From: Schistosoma mansoni
Lineage: Eukaryota; Platyhelminthes; Trematoda; Strigeidida; Schistosomatidae
NCBI RefSeq assembly: GCF_000237925.1
Contig: NC_031496.1
Location: forward strand, 6,683,801-6,747,800
Direction of reading: 5' to 3'
DNA length: 64,000 nucleotides
The first letter of the stretch is position 1, and each line of letters starts with the position of its first letter. Positions 10,050 through 25,000 of this stretch are shown here, in pieces. The notes beneath the pieces are model-generated. The model had not been told where the DNA came from, searched no databases, and saw only the letters and a program-made list of their open reading frames with translations. A program made the translations under genes and the position numbers.

Positions 10050-13000
10050 CTGAAAGATTAAATTCAAGAGAGAAGTATTATTTTCGAAGTTGAGAATTTT
10101 GAACTTATTTCGGAAAATAAAGTAAATAACTCATAACCCGTGCTCACTTGTCTAAGGGTATTGTGTTTATGGGACGACCTGAAGATCCTGAGCCTAATTC
10201 CCGACCGTTGGTGCTACCTTAATGTGATGGTCGGGCTTGCCTATCGTGATGAACCAATTGAGCTATACTGGCTGGAACAATCGTTCCTCAAGGTCCTACC
10301 ATACCAGACAGGTCACTTGAAGAGCGGTAAGACTAAAAGCAGCAAACAGAAGGCGAAGTTGTACTGCTGACTGTACAGAGGTGTGACAGCGGTAAGGTGT
10401 TTCTATCAGATAACCAGCATAACAGCGATGCTGTCTTCCCACAAGGAGGGATGTGATTAGAAAAGGTCTACCCTAAGGATGCACACTTCACCTTATCCCA
10501 CGGATATCCATCTACAGCGGTAAGGTCCCAACAAGTATGGAGCTAACACAAAAAGGTCGTGCGTGACCGATCTCAAGCAGTTGTCCCTTGGGCACTGCGG
10601 TCACGCTCTGAAATCACTATGACCACGCCTAATCAAATCTCGTCTTCATGCACCACCAGAAGAACCCTTCCACGGTGTGTGCAACCGGGGGGTGATAGCT
10701 GCCCTCATACCTCTAACAGCACTCAAGATCACTGTATTCAAAATCAATCTCTTCGTATTGTATACTTCCTGGTCATTGATTCAGTAATGAATATAAGTGT
10801 TATACAACCAGGTGACCAGTTTAGTGACTGATTGATTTAATATAGTATCCAGTGTAAGGTTGAAGAGATTCCCTTTTTTTTTCTCGTAAAATATGCGTTA
10901 TCTCATTCCTAGTGATTAGTGTTATGTTGTCCCAATAACTTCAGCTATTTGTTCCTTTATGAATTGTCGATACATCAGACATTTATAGCGTAGTTACATT
11001 TGTCGATCATATACATAATCAGTTAGAATAAAAGATGAGTGAAATACTAGTCGAAAATTAAGACGAAAGTAATAATGTGAAGATCTGATCGTGAAAAAAC
11101 CTTGAAATGTACTGCACAATTTCAAAGGGTTATGACAAACTAACCAGATGTGTATAAATTAGGAGACTTTGGTTAGGAATACGGTGAATCCTCTTATGAA
11201 ACATCTGTAGACGGATCCGGCTTGAAGTTAACTCATAACTACACCGATATATACAAGGAAACAACCAGCTTAGCAGTGAATAACATTGTCCTATTACGGA
11301 CTGCGTTTTATGTGTTTATTCATTACATGAACACTCAGTTAAAACTTGATAAACAAGCATTCCAAACGGGATTCAAAGTAGCTATCACCACTAGATGTCT
11401 ATATTTCTTCATCTAAACGTAACTTATAAGTCTACATATAAACAGGTAAAAAACGATTTCAAACATTATAAATCATTAAGACATCAATAAAAGTATTGTA
11501 CCTTGAATAACCTGAAGGTCTATAACCTGCTGGTAAACTGCTTAATCTTAGTTCAGATAGAGCACGTTCTTTCTCAAATCTCTCAGCCGATAAACTTCTA
11601 GATAGCCGGTTTGCTTCTCGTTCTGTTTCAGCCAATCGTTCTCTTACTTTTTCTACTTCACGTTGAGCCATTTCAGCTCGCTCTTCTGCATTAGTAATTC
11701 TGTCGCGTAAAGCAATCACTTCAGTAGTTCTTTCCTACAATCAAGAAATTTAATTTAGTCATTGTGATTCCTAACGAGTCAAATTGTGAGATTTATGTAT
11801 AGCATTAAATAATTTTGTAAAATCGATGGTACGATCGTGGAGAATGGTATATGTTGCCATAACAATTGAGAATCAACCCATGTGTATTGTACATAATACC
11901 TCAAGTTTTCGATCTTTCAAATCTTGTAGATTTCATGATAGTATAGAGGCAAGACACTTAATCTTCCATGCTAACTAATCATTCATTACTTCAGATTCTC
12001 AGAAATCATTTAGTTGTTTACATCTTTTGAAGTAAGTAACCACTAGCTTCGATCATCCTAACGTTGGTCTTCCCTTTCCGATCAGCTATTAGTAAACATA
12101 AATTTCTATTTCGTTAGTGTTACCTGTGATTAGTCCTTTTCATCTTAAGTTTCCGACCCATTTTCTGACCATCACCTTGTTGAGGATGCTAGATCCCCAG
12201 AACTCATTTTATTTATTTAGTTAAACACATAAATATTGGTACAAGGAAGCACCAGATACATATGCGCCATACAAATCTCATTCGATTTGCTTGAGGACTG
12301 TGATACTGCCCAGGTGCCCAAACTGAAGCAGGTGGTTTTCTTAGGGGGCCACACCCCGAGCCTTTGACTTAAAGGTCTGATCCACAAGGCAGTGAAGCAT
12401 CGTAAGGAGATGCAGTCCTATGGTAGCCGGTGACCAACAATTGGTTCATACGCCATTCGTTCCTTCAGGATATTGGAGCCCATGTGCACCATTGGTTGGG
12501 AATCAGGGTTTTCCAACTCCCCTAGGTGGATTTTCCGTGTCCACCAACCCGGTTAAAGCGCCGGACATTCGCTCTTCGTCCTCTCACTTTCGTGATTAAC
12601 ACCCCCGGCACGAGAAGGCAGTGAGCAGGACTTCCCTGGCAGAGGCTATATATTCGCTGGCCATGTGAGAGCATTTCGAGAGGGAGAGCAGACTCTCCCC
12701 ACTCTCGGCCGTACCAAAACTCACTTGGTAAATATCTTGTTTTTGAAATTTTGAATGTCTTTACTTTCGCTGCAAAAGCGCTCTTTTCACCTTCATGTCG
12801 TATTTCCTACTTGGGAAAATCTTAAACGCTATTGGTCCGTTTTACCTTCTAGTACGCTATTTTGTAACACTTCCCAAGGACAGTTCCATGTTATATATAT
12901 ACGTTTAATTTATGCCTGTTGGATCGCTGCTTGCAGAATATATTTATTCTACATCCGGAGTTCGACTTCTTTTTCTGGTTAGCAGGGCCCAGGACGCCTC

Positions 13001-16000
13001 AGAATAGCTAGGTTATTGGTCTTTGGTTACAAGTCTTTGTTCCGTTCGCAGTCTAGGTGAACTCGTAATCGCTTCAGACTTAGCACACCTTAGATCACTG
13101 TCCCTGTTAAACAGATTAAACACATACAATTTCATTTCCCCACCAGAATTTATATACAGTACTGCGCTGGTATGAAGACAAACCGTGTAATGTTCAAGCA
13201 TCTGAATAGCCTGATCATAAAACACTTTCAGAGTCGCCTTCAACAACAAAAAAGATGAAACAAGTGCAATGACGCAAATAGAAAGTGCTATGAAAGCCCT
13301 AAGAATAAAGTACCATAAGTTTATCACAGAAATGTCATCATTGATTAGAATTTCAACAATAGTTCAGATAATCAAATTCGGTCAATTACAACAAATAAAG
13401 TTGGAGGGATAATGATCAAATTTTACAAAGTTTAATGGTTGGCGGTTAGCAGTGGAATCCAGGACGTACGTTTCATCTTATTCGGGACTCTTTAGTTGAA
13501 TTTACCTGCACTCCAGAGTTGATATTCACTCCGAGACTGGAACCTAATACTGTTCGCTTCAAACGCCTTAATGTTTTCCACTTAGTTACTGAGCTCTGAT
13601 AGCTACTACATTGTCCAATGGGGTGAAGTTTTAATTCATTTTTTTATTGATTGTTTCAATTATCCCATTGATATTTAGGACTGAAATTGGTCAGTCTCTT
13701 ATAAGTATATGTACTTCTTGNNNNNNNNNNNNNNNNNNNNNNNNNNNNNNNNNNNNNNNNNNNNNNNNNNNNNNNNNNNNNNNNNNNNNNNNNNNNNNNN
13801 NNNNNNNNNNNNNNNNNNNNNNNNNNNNNNNNNNNNNNNNNNNNNNNNNNNNNNNNNNNNNNNNNNNNNNNNNNNNNNNNNNNNNNNNNNNNNNNNNNNN
13901 NNNNNNNNNNNNNNNNNNNNCAAGAAGTACATATACTTATAAGAGACTGATCAATTTCAGTCCTAAATATCAATGGGAATATTGAAACAATCAATAAAAA
14001 ATGAATTCAATCAAATCCAAGTTAGTTGAAATCTCTTTATCTCCACACTTCTCATATAGTGTTTGACGAAATCAAAATCACTTTGATCATCAGTATGGCA
14101 ACTTCGACCGATGCATAAATATGCCTGGTCCTACGATGTAGCTGACTGACTGACTAATCATCAATAATCTGTGATCAAGAATAAATACAGATCAAACTCA
14201 ATCAATAAATAGTTCTTAATTATTGTTTAAGTCTATCTAACTAACCTGAGCTTCAGATAAAGCTTTTTGTTCTTTTTGTCTTGTAATTGTAAGTATTTCA
14301 TTAATATTTCTATTATTTTCACGTTCATCTTCTAATTGTTCTTTAATTTGTTCTAATTCTACTTCAAAATCATCTAATTGTGCACGTAATTGATCATTAT
14401 CTAATCGTTGTGTATTATTTTCACGTTGTACATTAGCTTTTTCTGTTTCACTTCGAGATAATGCATCACGTATTCTTGATATTTCTGTAGATAGTGTTTC
14501 AATTTCTGCACGAGACATTCTAAGTTGTTCATTAGCTTCAACTAGTGAACGTGATGTTGCATTGCTCTATAATATGAAGGAAAATTAGTTTTCTTAAATA
14601 AACATTAGATTAAATAAATCATACTTATATTTTGAACTGTTTATGATTAATAAATGATGGCTTAATGAACTAATACGATAACAAGGAAGGGATTGAAATA
14701 ATGACAATAGTCTCACTTTACTTAATTTCCAGATGATACGCAAATATTTCAGAAAACACAACACCCAACAGTAACTAGATGAAAAAAAACAGGAACTTGG
14801 GACGACAATGGAAAACCAGTTCAACTGATTAGATTAATTTGTTTAAATACAGAAATAACTATTCAATAGACTTATATAGACTGTGTTGTAACATGAATAA
14901 AACACAGATGAACTTTTATCTCATTGATTAACAGTCTAAAACATTCATATATATTTAATCCAACTCATATCATTTAGGTAAAGCATTACATAAACTCGGA
15001 CAAAATCCCATTTCTTTTAACTGTAGCTGTATAAAACAATAATGAATCAATGATATTAGTAAGTTAAAGATCTCAATTAGAAACTTTGTGTTCAATTCTC
15101 TGTTAATTCTGTTCTTAACTTTCAATATAATCACTATATTATTTGACTCTCTTTTGTGAACTCTAATCCTAACTAAAATTCCATTGTCAATTATTTTAAA
15201 ACATGTGGCTTTAAAGTGATGTAATAATATTTCTAGGCAATTACATGTACTTATAAGCAAAGATGGATAGTGGCTAGCAGTGAAAACCAGGACTCGAGTT
15301 TCGTTCTATTTGGGACTCGTCAGCTGGATGTACCTGCATCTCAGAGTTGATGTTCACTCTGGGACTCGAACCCAATAATTTTTGCTTCAAACGCCATCGC
15401 GTTATCCACTCAGCTACTGAGTCCTGATAACAGCTTACTTGTGCAATGGGGTGAAATTTAAATTCACTTAGTATTGTTTGTTCGAAACTTCCCATTGATG
15501 TTTAGGACTGCAGTTGGCATATGTGCATATATGCCAATAAGAGACTGATCAACTGCAGTCCTCAACATCAATGGGAAGATTCAAACAAACAATACCAAGT
15601 GAATTTAATTACATGTACTCTTCACTTTTTTGAATGTATTTTATCATTGTAACTTTATTCTCTCAATATTCTCATTAGTTTGTTATTGTCTTGAAAGTAT
15701 GTTTATTCACGATAATTTGCCAGAAAGTTCTACTTAAAACGCCAATATTTCATGTTGTATAGCTTGCAGATCAGTTTGTTGACTGACATCACTGATTTGA
15801 TACAGCTTTGTATTGTCATTCAATTTATCGTATATCTTAAAAATTATCTTTTATACAACTATATAAAGAATGCGTCTGTTTATAGATCATGTCCCTAAAC
15901 TATGCTAACACCTTAAGTTTAGGTTTGCCAGCCTAATTGTTGATTTTGTCTTTCTGTTAACAGTGTACTGTATTTTCATGCAACACTAGCGTTCACTAAA

Positions 16001-19000
16001 AATTACCAGTTTCGGTAATTTCCAGTCATTATTCGATGATCAAAAGTAGTAGTGAATTTTTCTAATATTATTGAATGATAATTAATAGATAAAGTGAAAT
16101 GACCAGTCTAGGTATCTGGTGATTGAGTCGTGGACCAAGGTAAACATATAGACTGGATATACCATATCTGGATACTTATGTTTGGTTTGAAGTATTTATG
16201 TCGTAACAGGTGCAAATATCCACCAATTTTAACATATAACATTGTCGAATTTAATAGTTGAATATATGAATCGGTTAAAGCTAGACAATCATGAGAAACC
16301 TGGAAGCGCTAGACGGCCGTTCTATCCAAGTACGAGACTCCTCGGCAGTGCTCATCCACAATCCCTCTCGCGGGATCCAGGACCCAGAACCTTCAGTCTC
16401 GCGCGAACGCTCAACTCCTAAACCACTGAGCCAGCATCCGACGGTGTTAATGTCTAACTTCAACTAATCAAGGAAATTGCGCCGCCGTCCACCATTGTCT
16501 TCAGTGAGCTACTGCCTCACAACAGATATGGTTGAACTCCACTGGTCACGGCTTCTCACTAGAACTCCAGGAAATAACTCTTGAAGTCAGTCCAGTGCTC
16601 CTATGTTTTTTATGGCGGTCTAGCTTTAATCGACTGATGAATTCAACCATTAAATTACTACAATCTCCACAAAACCCTTTTTCTGATAATTATCAAATTC
16701 ATTAATGCATGCCTTGGTAAAATATCACAATAATTATGGACTTGGAATTGTAGAGCCTATTGATGATGAAGTCATTGAAAACAATTGTTCACTCAAATAT
16801 CATTTGTTTTTTGAATATTCTATGGGGATTTTTAAATTGTTGTTTATCAATAGATAAGGTTGAGTAACCAAATAAAAATGAATATAAAGTTAAAATTACT
16901 TATGTGCAATATTATATGCTACCAAAGAGTAAGAAGGTATGTTATATTATTCAGAGTTTATATAAGATCATAATCAGAAATTATAATCGCTGAATATTTT
17001 GAAATAATCAGTGAAGAGTTTTGTGCAGATAAGAGATTTAAAATCCCAAATATGGTCACATAATGCCGTGAATTGATTGAAATTAGACATTAACAACGTT
17101 GGATACCAGCTAAGTGGTCTAGAGGCTAAGCATTCATGAACGACACCTTGTATCCTGGATTCATGGTTGTGAATGGGCACTGTTAAGGAGCCTAATACTA
17201 GAATTAAACATCCGTCTAGTGCTCTAGTGTAGATTGGTTCGCGATGTAAAATCTATGAAAAGTACTAAAATTATTAAGTGATAAGATCTTGAAGGCTAAC
17301 ACTATATAACTGTATTTGATCAATCCATTCAATAGATGACTGTTACTCAATTGGCTATAATAATATTCATTCCAATGTTCAATATAACTGTAAAAAATAG
17401 AAGTATGAAGTTTTGCTTTCAATTCATTTTCTATCTGATATAGTTTGTCATAAATTACAAGGATAAATGAACATTTTTTTATAGATCAGAAGGGGTTTTG
17501 TGGACATTTCAGTATTTTTCGAAGTTGAAATCGTGAGTCGATTGAAGCTAGACCACCATGGAAAACCTGGAAGCACTGGACGGCCGTTTCGTCCTATTGT
17601 GGGACTCAGCAGTGCGCATCCACGATCCCGCCTCATGAGATTCGAACTCAGGACCTAACTGTCTCGCACCAGAGCACTTAACCATAGTATATATGTATAT
17701 GTATATATATGTATAAATTATTTACTTACCTGAATTTCTGTTGAATTAAGTGTAGCTCGTAAATGTGATATCTCTCTATCTTTTAAATCCGATCTTTCAC
17801 GTTCATTGGATAATTCACCTTCTTTATCTTCTAAATCAACTTTACAACTAGTTAATTTATTTTCAGCTGTTTCCCATCTTGTTCTCCAACTTTCAGCTTC
17901 TTCATTTGCTGTTCTTAATTGATCCATTAATTTACTACATTCACTATCTCGTTCTGATAATACACGTTCTAAACGTGAAAGTTCATTTAAATATTCCTTC
18001 ATTCGTTGTTTTAATTCATCTCTTTCATCACCTACATCCTATAAAAGAATGTTTATATAAATCCATATAATTAAGAATGTAATTAAACTATTTTAATCAT
18101 ATAAATATTAGTTATTAAACCGAAAACAATCAAATGATAGTGAGACTATAATTTAAGGATGACTTTTGAGCGACGCTAAAATGACCTTGAGAGTGTCCAC
18201 TTAGTAACTAGGACTAAATGAGGGTTATAAACCGTCATGAGTAATTAGAATTATGATTTACAGTTGATGGTTAAGATTAGGAATTAGATTTAAGATTTTT
18301 CATCACGAACTGACATCAGCTATAATACCAAAACGCTATTTAGCCAGACGGATGAATAAATTTCGCGCCAAAGTCCGAGATCTGTTATCTTATACGTGAT
18401 TAGTTCGTCCATAAACTATAGTCTCGCCCAAATGATTGCTTTATAAAATTATCCATTACAAGTTGTACTACTATCTAGTAGTTCATACATGTTTTACAAA
18501 TGTTTTCTTGACGAGTTATGGTAATATTTATTTTAACAAATTTTAAACACCTCCTTACAGCATAAGTTTGCTAATCTATATCACTTAAACATTGAATAAT
18601 CTCATGCCTATATGACAATCTTTTGAATAGGACTTTATGAGAGAAACCATATAAAGCTTGTGATTTGAGACAATATCGAGGCAGCCCTCATAGGATGCAT
18701 AAACGTTAACAAGAAACTGATCAATTACAGTTAAAGCTAAACCATCATGGAAAACCTGGAAGCACTGGACGGCCGTTTCGTTTTTGTATAGGACTTCTCA
18801 TCAATGCGCACCAACGATCCCGCTCGCGTGACTCGAACCCAGGACCTTTAGTCTCGCGTGCGAACGCTTATCCCGTAGACCACTGAGCCAGCATCCAACG
18901 GTGTTAATGTCCAACTTGGTGGACTGTGGCGCAATTTTGCGGATTAGTTAAAGTGGTCTAGTTTTAATAGACTCATGACTTCAACTATTAAATAAAAATT

Positions 19001-22000
19001 ATCTTTATTAATAAATCTAATGACAATCATAACTCATTAACCTTATTTAGAACAGTCTAAACGTTGAAGTTATGATCTCCAGATTTTTAGCTTCAATATG
19101 TATATCAATGTCGAGACACGTTAAATTAGTTGACAGTTCTGCAAAATGTACAAATGCCTCGTCCTACACCATTCTACAAAGCTTTTTTCTAAAAAAAAGT
19201 ATTCAACCTGTACATATAAGGAATAACAAGATATTTTCTATCAGAACCTATATACTAACATAGATTGATGAATAAAACGAAAATGCAAATACCTTACGTT
19301 TGATGGTAAATTTTAGATAATTTATATCAGTAATGGAAGATAGTAATCATTCCATGAATATTTAAGCAGATACACTAGATTTGAACGAATATTAATACCA
19401 CAAAATCTCACAGGAAAATACATTCACATTTTAACAGAGTTAATTATGAATATCATTTGAGTTTTCTACCTTCGTAGTAATGACCTTTATTTTCATTATG
19501 ATTTCATGGAACTGTTTCATTCTTTGTTTATAGATAGATATAGAGTCAACATAATAACACTCAGTCAGATTAAATATGTAGTTATGATAGGTTATTTTTA
19601 ATAAATATACTTGTATATTTTCCGATTAATAATAAAGTAATCATATCACTCATTGAAAGATTGACCGACAAAATCATGACGTTGCATAATATTTTATTTT
19701 ATTTAAACACATAAATATTGGTTCAAAGGGGCACCAGATATATACTCCGCACAAATCTTATTTGATTTACGTGAGGGCTGTGATACTGCCCAAGTACCCA
19801 AACTGAAGCAGGTGGTTTTCTTAGGGGCCCACACCCGGAGCCTTTGACTTAAAGGTCTAATCCACAAGGCAGTGGAGCATCGTGAGGAGATGCAGTCCTA
19901 TGGTAGCCGGTGACCAACGATTGATTCATACTCCATTTGTTCCTTCAGGATACTGGAGCCTATATGCACCATTGGTTTGGAATCAGGGTTTCCCAACTCC
20001 CCTAGGTGGATTTTCCGTGTCCACCAACCCGGTTAAAGCTCCGGACATTCGCTTTTCTTCCTCTCACTTTCGTGATTAACACCCCCGGCACGAGAAGGCA
20101 GTGAGTAGGACTTCCTTGGCAGAGGCTATTTACGCGTGGCCACGTGGGAGCATTTCGATAGGGAGAGCGGACTCTCCCCACTCTCGGCCGTACCAGGACA
20201 TTTGTATAATAATATGACTGTAAATGGGAAGATTAGTTAAAACATTTTGTAGTATATGTAAAATAACATTTATTTACCTACATTTTGTATATTTGGTTAT
20301 AAAAAAATTACCTGTAGGTCTGTTTGTAATGTTTGTGATTCTCTTGCCATATGATTTAAATCTTCTCTTAGTCTTGATGTTTCACGTTGTTCCGATTCTA
20401 ATAGTCGACGTGTTTCGGATAAACTTGTTTGTATTATATTCAACTCATTTCTAGCAGCTGTTAATTCACTATTACGTGTAGATAGAGCTTCTTGTGTACG
20501 TGTATTTGTACGTACAGCTTCTTCATGTGCTGATCGTATATCATGAATTTCACGTAGTCTACTTGATAAATCAACTTCAGTATGTGATAATCTTTGAGCT
20601 GTTTCCTTTAAATTAATCTAATGTATTAAAATAAAGTCAATCAATTTTCAGGGGAAAAATTATTGTACAACTCAGTTTTGGTTATGACATAATTTAAAGA
20701 ATCATGCTGTCAGACTATCAGACAAGTAGTCAATCCACAAAATGCCACTACTAATTATGTTTTAATGTTCATCGTATCACAAAGTTCAGGTGTAATGCAA
20801 AAGAAATGCATTTATTTTAATGGATGTTAACTAAATGTTGAATATAGATGATAGTGCGAAGACGGCTACTGGTAAACTTAAGGAAGCTTCAAAAAGCTCT
20901 GAAAAAGGCGGGGACGTTCCATACAATTATCGTTTGGAAGAAAATTTCAGAATCTCGATATGTAGCTTCCTGATTGAACAAATGCTAAAAACTACTGTAT
21001 GCGGATTGAATGATTGTAATGATGAGTTCATTTTTACTAAACACTATAAATACCCTAGTGTTTTGTACCATATTTGGCTGGTTAGAATAAGATTTTCTTG
21101 CCACTCGTTTTCTGTCTTCTAACTTGCAACGTGGAGGGTCAAGTCGTTAGAAAACTCAATTTGTATGCGGCATAGAAAAACTTCAATTTCTAGATACAAC
21201 AGATAGCCGCATTGATAATAGTTTTTTGTCGTTTTGCTGACGTATCAGCCAGTCATTACCGAAAATAAGAAGACTGATGAGTACAATAAAGTAGAAGCTT
21301 TAACTCTTCTGTCAAGTATAATCATTAACCTCATGTATGATATTTTAAACTAATCATTTCCACTTGAGGAAGGTTGAAATGTTCATTAAAGTAAAATCAT
21401 GCCCTAAAATATCTGAGATTATGCCATCCTGAAAAGGTAACTTATGAATGGCAAAATATAGTTGAAGTACTTGCTGTTATTCTTGACAGCATATAATAAA
21501 CGGCTAACTTAAGAAGTGCCAGTCTTAGAAACTCTTAGTGATATGCTTAAAATATATTTCTAAAATAACAGTGCACACTAACATTATACAATTATGATCA
21601 TCATGAATAGAAACTGAATATTAAATGCATGTTTTGGATATCACAATATCAACCGAACGTCATTATTCAACAATAATGATTAAATGTGGATCTCGTATCT
21701 TCTATAGTCCGTTAGTGAAGTAAGATTGAGAACATAACAATGTTTATACTCTCACCACATACTGACATTTCCTTAATCTAGGTTCACACACTATATCTAT
21801 TGTGTGAATATTAGAAAACACCGACTCGACGCCTGAGCTAAAGTATGTACAGCTGAGTTGATAATGAATAGCTCAACAGGCTCTGTCTGTGCCCTAATTA
21901 TTTGGCTGTTTTAACTTCTTGCATTCAGTCGAGATTCGAAACTACATATCATTTGTTCCCTTCGAACAGCTAAATAACTTTTAAAATGTGTGACTGAAAC

Positions 22001-25000
22001 ACCGAGTACTACTCGTTTTTTTTTGCATACATTTTTTGTAGTTTACGTTCTTTTGATACTCCATCAAGTAATTAAAACGTTTTTAATCTACCTCCAAATT
22101 TTGTTTTTCTTCTTCTAACATTTCCATTCTTGATCTCAATTGACTGTAATCATCCCTTTCTACTCGTAATTCTCTTTCTAATTGTACAACACGTGTTTCA
22201 GATTTATGCAATTGATCTTCTGCCAAACGTACACGTGAACTCCAATCATTTGCATCTCTTTCAGCTGTTTCTGATCTTCGTCTGCATAATTCTAACTGCT
22301 GTTGAAGATCAGCAATTGTATTTCTTTCTGCCTAATTTATAGAAAGAAAACAAATCTGGTAGTGATTGTAAAGGATTTTAAAATAATGATCTATTACATT
22401 AAATAATAATTGATGAAATTTTAGCACGTAATAGTAATTTTGAAAATACTATAGTTTTCATCACGGACTGGTAACGAGTGGAGTATTACAGAAGAGTTGG
22501 TCCGTTTTATTTTATGACATCCGTAGAACGTATCCACAACCTCATCAGGGATATATATATCCTTAAAGAAATTTGCTCAGTAGCTCAATTATCGACAAAT
22601 CATGACAGTTAGCATCAATGTATCAGGTCACATAATTGAATACTGTAAGCGTATTATTTCATACACGACAAAAACCAAGCGACGGCGAAATAGATTTTTA
22701 ATAAAATATTCTTTGAGACAAAGAATATTTATCATCTTCATTGATATTCACTGAATGTCACCATTTTTTAAAAATTTGAATGGGATCTAAAACTTGAGAT
22801 TCTTAAGATAGACGTTGAAAGTCAAACTAATCACCACGATTACCAACGTAACTTCAAAAAAAGTACAAACTATGAATTATTATGTTGACCAGTTTGTAGT
22901 GATCAAAAGGTAAATAAAAAATTGCACAGAATCTTTTCTGAATATTAAACGACTAATGTTCAAGCAATTTATTTAAAATGCACAATATTTTTAAAAATTA
23001 CCTAGCAAACTATCAGTTGAGATTATATCATTTTGGATTGTGGGTAATAGCGGAATGAAGAACGCACACTTTCTCGTTTGTGGAATTTTTCATGTAGATG
23101 AACCTTCATTACAGTATTGATGTTCATACTGAAATTCCTATTAATTACCTTTCTCTCTAAACGATAATCCCCTATCCATTAAATCACTGAGTTAGAGTAC
23201 CGACTAATTTATCTAAAAGGTTTGATTACTATTATTATTATTAGCCTTATGAGTTTACAACACAAAATATACTAAAACTTGTGACTTCAGGCAATAACAA
23301 GACACCCACATATCAAGAGAGAAAGACTAAATTTCAGTTTCACCATGGAAAACCTGGGAGCACTGGATGGCCGTTTCGTCCTATTGTGGGACTCCTCATA
23401 AGTGCGCATCCACGATCCCACCTCACGAGCGAGATTCGAACCCAGGACCTATCAGTCTCGCGCGCGAGCACTAGACTGATAGACCGCTGAGCCGGCATCC
23501 AACGGTGTTAATGTCTAACTTCAATCAATCCACGAAATTGAGCGACCGTTCACCAATTATCTTCAGTGAGTTGATATCTCCCAACAGACCTGTTTGAACT
23601 CCACTGGTTAGTGCTTCTCACTAGAACTCCAGGAAATACCTCATGGAGCCAGTCAATAGTGAGTATATGGTCATTATCAGAAGGGGCTTTTGTGGAGATT
23701 TGTTATTAGTTGAAAATTGAACAGTACCATAACAATCTTAATAAACCCAGTCGACAAAGCTTTACATATTCCTTTACAAAAGCTATTATAATGTTTTGTC
23801 TTTTATTTGTTGATAGTTTGTGAATGATTACTAATATATAATCATCGAAAGCTTTTTCAAATCTATGATCGAGTATATGAATTCAATCAACTTAAACTGT
23901 ATAGGATATGAAATCACAGTATAACATTCAGGATCCCTTTCATATGCCGTACAACGTACAGTTACTACTATTTACAAAAAATTATGAGTTCCAGAGTAAA
24001 CATCAAAGTCCTTCATAATATCTTCAAAATTAATTAAATTCATTTAGTATTGTTTGTTTGAATCTTCCCATTGATGTTTAGGACTGCAACTGGTCAGTCT
24101 CTAATTGGCATGTGTGTATACTATGCGTATTGCCTCGACATAGCCTTATTCACAAGTATGGTAAAGAAAGATTGCTAGTGGCTAGTAGTGGAATCCAGTT
24201 TGATGCATGTTTCGTCCTATTCAGGACTCGTCAGCTGGATGTACCTACATCTCAGAGTTGATGTTCACTCAGGATTCAGTGACCGAGTGGATGATGCGAT
24301 GGCGTTTGAAGAGAAAGGTACTGGGTTCGAGTCCCAGAGCAAAACATCAACTCTGAGATGAAAGTACATCCATCTGATGAGTCACGAATAGGAGGAAACG
24401 CGCGTCCTGGATTCCACTGCTAGTCACTATCCATCTTTGCTTACCATGCTTCAAAATTAATTGTTTTTAAATAAAAAAAAGAAATGAATATCTTACTCGT
24501 AACGCTTCAGCATTACGTTTCACTTCCAAATCTAATTTTTTATTTTCTGCATCAAGTTCAATATTTCGTTCATGAAGACCATTAGAACGTTGAACTAAAT
24601 CTTCACGTTCTCTTAATGATTGTCTATGCGCTGAACTCATTTCTTCAATACATGATTCTAAATGAACTTTATCTTTATTAGCTAATTCAACTGTAGCCTA
24701 TAAAATGTGAAATACATGAAGAAAAAGTATTTATTATATTTGTTGATGTTGTGAATGCTTTCAACTTAGTCAACTATAGTTATAATATGAATAGATTATT
24801 ATGAACTACCTGTACGATAAATTAAGTTACAACTTGGAATATTGAATGATGTTTTTTCACAAAGTTTCATTGAGAGATAAATTTATGTCATATTTTGAGT
24901 AACGATTAGATTCTAATGAATCATAGGAGAATAGTCTCGCAGAACTATCTTATTCTAATAATAAACACTATCTTATTAATAAATAACTTTACAATAGATT

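Noticed and set aside
13647-13994. Identical open frames on both strands across the gap
   Set aside because: Produced by N translation plus the palindromic flanks, not coding.
19882-20079. 65-residue open frame on the plus strand (also mirrored at 48055-48237)
   Set aside because: Lies inside the dispersed non-coding retroposon, on its antisense strand.
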